DNA of 64,000 nucleotides from Branchiostoma floridae. Its lineage: Eukaryota > Chordata > Leptocardii > Amphioxiformes > Branchiostomatidae. Below the pieces are notes generated by a model. The model was not told the DNA's origin. It was given only the letters and a program-made list of their open reading frames with translations, and made no database searches. Positions 60,803-64,000 of this stretch are shown piece after piece. The stretch's first letter is position 1; each line of letters begins with the position of its first letter. A program made the position numbers and the translations under genes. The stretch covers positions 2,365,753-2,429,752 of the forward strand of contig NC_049995.1 in NCBI RefSeq assembly GCF_000003815.2. The letters run 5' to 3'.

Positions 60803-61733
60803 NNNNNNNNNNNNNNNNNNNNNNNNNNNNNNNNNNNNNNNNNNNNNNNNNNNNNNNNNNNNNNNNNNNNNNNNNNNNNNNNNNNNNNNNNNNNNNNNNN
60901 NNNNNNNNNNNNNNNNNNNNNNNNNNNNNNNNNNNNNNNNNNNNNNNNNNNNNNNNNNNNNNNNNNNNNNNNNNNNNNNNNNNNNNNNNNNNNNNNNNNN
61001 NNNNNNNNNNNNNNNNNNNNNNNNNNNNNNNNNNNNNNNNNNNNNNNNNNNNNNNNNNNNNNNNNNNNNNNNNNNNNNNNNNNNNNNNNNNNNNNNNNNN
61101 NNNNNNNNNNNNNNNNNNNNNNNNNNNNNNNNNNNNNNNNNNNNNNNNNNNNNNNNNNNNNNNNNNNNNNNNNNNNNNNNNNNNNNNNNNNNNNNNNNNN
61201 NNNNNNNNNNNNNNNNNNNNNNNNNNNNNNNNNNNNNNNNNNNNNNNNNNNNNNNNNNNNNNNNNNNNNNNNNNNNNNNNNNNNNNNNNNNNNNNNNNNN
61301 NNNNNNNNNNNNNNNNNNNNNNNNNNNNNNNNNNNNNNNNNNNNNNNNNNNNNNNNNNNNNNNNNNNNNNNNNNNNNNNNNNNNNNNNNNNNNNNNNNNN
61401 NNNNNNNNNNNNNNNNNNNNNNNNNNNNNNNNNNNNNNNNNNNNNNNNNNNNNNNNNNNNNNNNNNNNNNNNNNNNNNNNNNNNNNNNNNNNNNNNNNNN
61501 NNNNNNNNNNNNNNNNNNNNNNNNNNNNNNNNNNNNNNNNNNNNNNNNNNNNNNNNNNNNNNNNNNNNNNNNNNNNNNNNNNNNNNNNNNNNNNNNNNNN
61601 NNNNNNNNNNNNNNNNNNNNNNNNNNNNNNNNNNNNNNNNNNNNNNNNNNNNNNNNNNNNNNNNNNNNNNNNNNNNNNNNNNNNNNNNNNNNNNNNNNNN
61701 NNNNNNNNNNNNNNNNNNNNNNNNNNNNNNNNN
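60803..61733. other. Assembly gap (931 N)
   Basis: A run of 931 N, a length suggesting an estimated gap size. It removes part of the mucin-like region and probably the sequence leading to the membrane anchor. Confidence 0.98.
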
Positions 61734-62858
61734 AATCAAGTTTCAATACCATGACTTCAATATCATGACTATCATAACTGGTCTCACTGATGTTCACAAC
61801 TAAACTCACACCGATGTTTACATCAACAAAGTCACAAGTGCGACAAAGCTTCCCGACATCATTACCCTCAATGGATGCCATGGCGTTAGGAAACAACAAC
61901 ATTGAAACTTATGAAGTCAGAATTTCTCTCCGAGAGTGTCCAAAATAATCTGCCATCATTGGAGTCGATGAACAGATGGCAACTGAAAAGAAGTTTAAAG
62001 CATGTCACCTGCCAGAGTTCCGTTGCCAACCGCGGCAAAGATGTCCTTGTCAATTTTTATGTGAGTTCCCTGTAACAACCACGGCATTCCTTACATCAAG
62101 TAAACAGAGTATTACATTGCCACCTTCATACTCTGACTTGTATGAAATAGAGCCGGTTTTCAAGAATAATGACCTTTGAGAAGGAGTATTCAAGTGCCAC
62201 AAAAGAAGCAAGAACAGTTCCTGGGCTGAGCAATGTGATTACAGGTAATTTTTTGTTATTGATATTTCCGATATGCTTTGGTCAATAATGTTTTACAGTT
62301 ATCATATGTAACTTTGTAGTAGTATTTATTTCATCATTTTTTTGTCTGAAATTTTGTTTTCGTTGCAGGATTTTATTGGTTTTTCAAAGATATTTTTTGC
62401 TTTTATTTCTTGAATTTATTTTTGTGTATTGCCATTTCATTAGAATGTTTTTATGACTTGCATATTTTATTCATTTTAGACCAGACATGCAAATATATCT
62501 TTTGTTTCAGAGTCAAGACTTCAACTGTTATTGCTACATCCAACTTTGGAGTCAGAATATCACCCATAAGTGGTCCAAACTTTTTAAAACAGGAAGACGG
62601 CAAAAACAGTAACGCATGGAACTGAATACCAATCAAAGATGGCAATGCAAAGATCAAGCTCACATGATCGTGTCCTGTCATCGACAAACGTTCTCTCCAG
62701 CCAAGACAGTGCAATATTCAAGACAAAGGCAAAACATTGTGGTGATAATGAATCATTAGGAAAATTTGCAGGAGAAAGGATTGCAAATCTGTTTTCCACA
62801 GATTTTCTAGTGATATCGCAGGCTCACTCACTCACTCGCAAACCTCCACAATAACTAC
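61734..62858 (+). pseudogene. Probable 3' part of the EGF/mucin gene with several frame breaks
   Basis: Protein-like segments follow one another in changing frames. MFTTKLTPMFTSTKSQ near 61788 has two stops just before it. SVQNNLPSLESMNRW and GKDVLVNFYVSS lie near 61932-62064, VTTTAFLTSSKQS near 62070, and FEKEYSSATKEAR near 62170, ending at a donor (ACAG|GTAATT, 62244). Then an acceptor (GTTGCAG, about 62367) opens a hydrophobic frame that runs into KTSTVIATSNFGV. Last is a Ser-rich frame ending at 62854. Each shift is one base, mostly next to short homopolymers. Either the sequence is poor next to the gap or the 3' end is decayed. I do not give a joined protein. Confidence 0.4.
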
Positions 62859-64000
62859 CATACAACTGGCTTATTTCTGATGGAACCTTCAGAAATTGCA
62901 CAGGCTAGTCTGAATTTAGAAGATGGCATGCAAGTCTGCTTTATTATCAGGGACTCCAGACCCAGCTATGACAAGAAAGAGTTCTGAAAACCTTTCATGA
63001 CTTGTTCCAATGTGTTTGGGAACGGACCTCTCCTTGGTGCTGAATGCACAGATATTGCAGTTTACTAGTTATAAAGAAAGTTTTTTGTCTCAGGACACCA
63101 GGCATTCTTTGCTTAGCTTTCCTCGCAGCTCTGAAGATATTGCTTCTGCACTATCAGTGGTGGTTGGCTCTAGGCTGGTAAAAACCACCAGGATATATTG
63201 GGATATTTTGAAATATTTTGAAAGTTTCTGCTTCCATTGAATTTTGCACCATTTTCATTGAAATCATGAATTTTTTTCACATGTGTAAAACAAACAAGAT
63301 TTTGGTTTTGTAAAAAAAAAATGTTTTAGAATGTTTTTTTACATGTATTTTGTTGGTAATTTCACCAATATTTTTCATGAGTTTCGTTTCAAGTTACTCC
63401 ACTCACCCCAAATAAAGGAATACTAGTAAGAGCTTTAGGAGGTATGTTATATCCACATATAGGCATGGCTCAAGCATGGTTTGTAGTAGAGAAGTGTGTA
63501 TCCTAACCTAATGGCTTCATTCTCCTGTCATCCTCACTTTTCATTACATGTTGATGCTGTCTCATTCCCTTTTACCAATGCTATTTATGGGACAGTCAAC
63601 AATGTGTACAACATACTGTTTTCAGAAAATACTTTCAAATGCAATAGAAACCTATCTTTATATAAATTTTGAATGCATTTTTCTCTGCCGTTGAGAATTT
63701 AAGTATTGTTGACTGTTCCTGATTGATACCTGTCAACCTAGCATCATGTCAGATGTTCTTAACCCTCTACTAAATGAATGTGATTCTATGCTGTTTGTTG
63801 TGACCATATTATGCATGTTTGTACCCTGTGTTGGTCTGTGATGCATGTAAGGTTTCATGTACTGTACTATATTAGATTAGTATTCTGAAATGTATGTTTT
63901 GATTTATGATAGTTGATATTTACAGATTTGTAGTACAGTGTGCACCATTTTTCTTAATGTAAAAACTTAAGCCTTTTGTTTTTTAAACGACATACATATA
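62859..64000. other. Possible 3' UTR and flank, no further gene
   Basis: AT-rich sequence without protein-like frames. AATAAA at 63411-63416 could serve the EGF/mucin transcript. The end of the gene is not defined. Confidence 0.4.

Noticed and set aside
60694-61902. Frames of 300-400 residues across the second gap
   Set aside because: They consist almost wholly of N-derived unknown residues and are meaningless.
62368-62520. Confident transmembrane helix of the EGF/mucin protein
   Set aside because: The frame is hydrophobic mainly because the DNA is T-rich, charged residues interrupt it, and upstream phases are uncertain because of frame breaks.

Overview
The window is animal genomic DNA, most likely from a lancelet (Branchiostoma). 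The genes are split into many short exons with consensus GT/AG junctions. Introns and spacers are AT-rich and full of foldback elements, tRNA-like SINEs and inverted-repeat DNA transposons. The gene set is chordate: an angiopoietin-like fibrinogen-domain protein, a CUB/LDLa receptor, sterol C5-desaturase, the Pol III factor BRF2, and a very large EGF-repeat protein. The genus call is inference from overall character. No bacterial operon, CRISPR array or viral gene was seen.

Layout. (1) 2.1-14.7 kb, + strand: a 7-coding-exon gene for a type I membrane protein with the order signal peptide, CUB, LDLa, CUB, LDLa, TM and short tail. Its last intron holds an imperfect palindrome of about 3.2 kb. 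(2) 17.4-24.9 kb, - strand: a 4-coding-exon secreted angiopoietin-like protein (coiled coil plus fibrinogen C-terminal domain). (3) 25-29.6 kb: spacer rich in non-autonomous transposons. (4) 29.67-31.72 kb, + strand: SC5D, 4 exons, all histidine boxes present. (5) 34.13-35.41 kb, + strand: BRF2, coding region in one exon. (6) 36.5-62.9 kb, + strand: a giant gene of at least 22 coding exons. It has an N-terminal domain that looks cupredoxin-like, about 51 EGF repeats and a Ser/Thr-rich mucin-like region broken by two assembly gaps. Beyond the second gap its 3' part can be followed only as fragments in shifting frames.

The genes do not form a pathway. Three encode extracellular or cell-surface proteins, one an ER sterol enzyme and one a nuclear transcription factor. 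Every splice junction given was chosen by matching phase across the intron and continuity of the domain. Transcription starts, untranslated exons and the 3' end of the giant gene are not established.

The most interesting points are: the cupredoxin-like head on a Notch-style EGF array with a mucin stalk; Ser where human BRF2 has its redox-sensing Cys361; two long intronless EGF arrays and one dead duplicated EGF exon; the large palindrome packed with octamer motifs; and a transposon nested inside another transposon.
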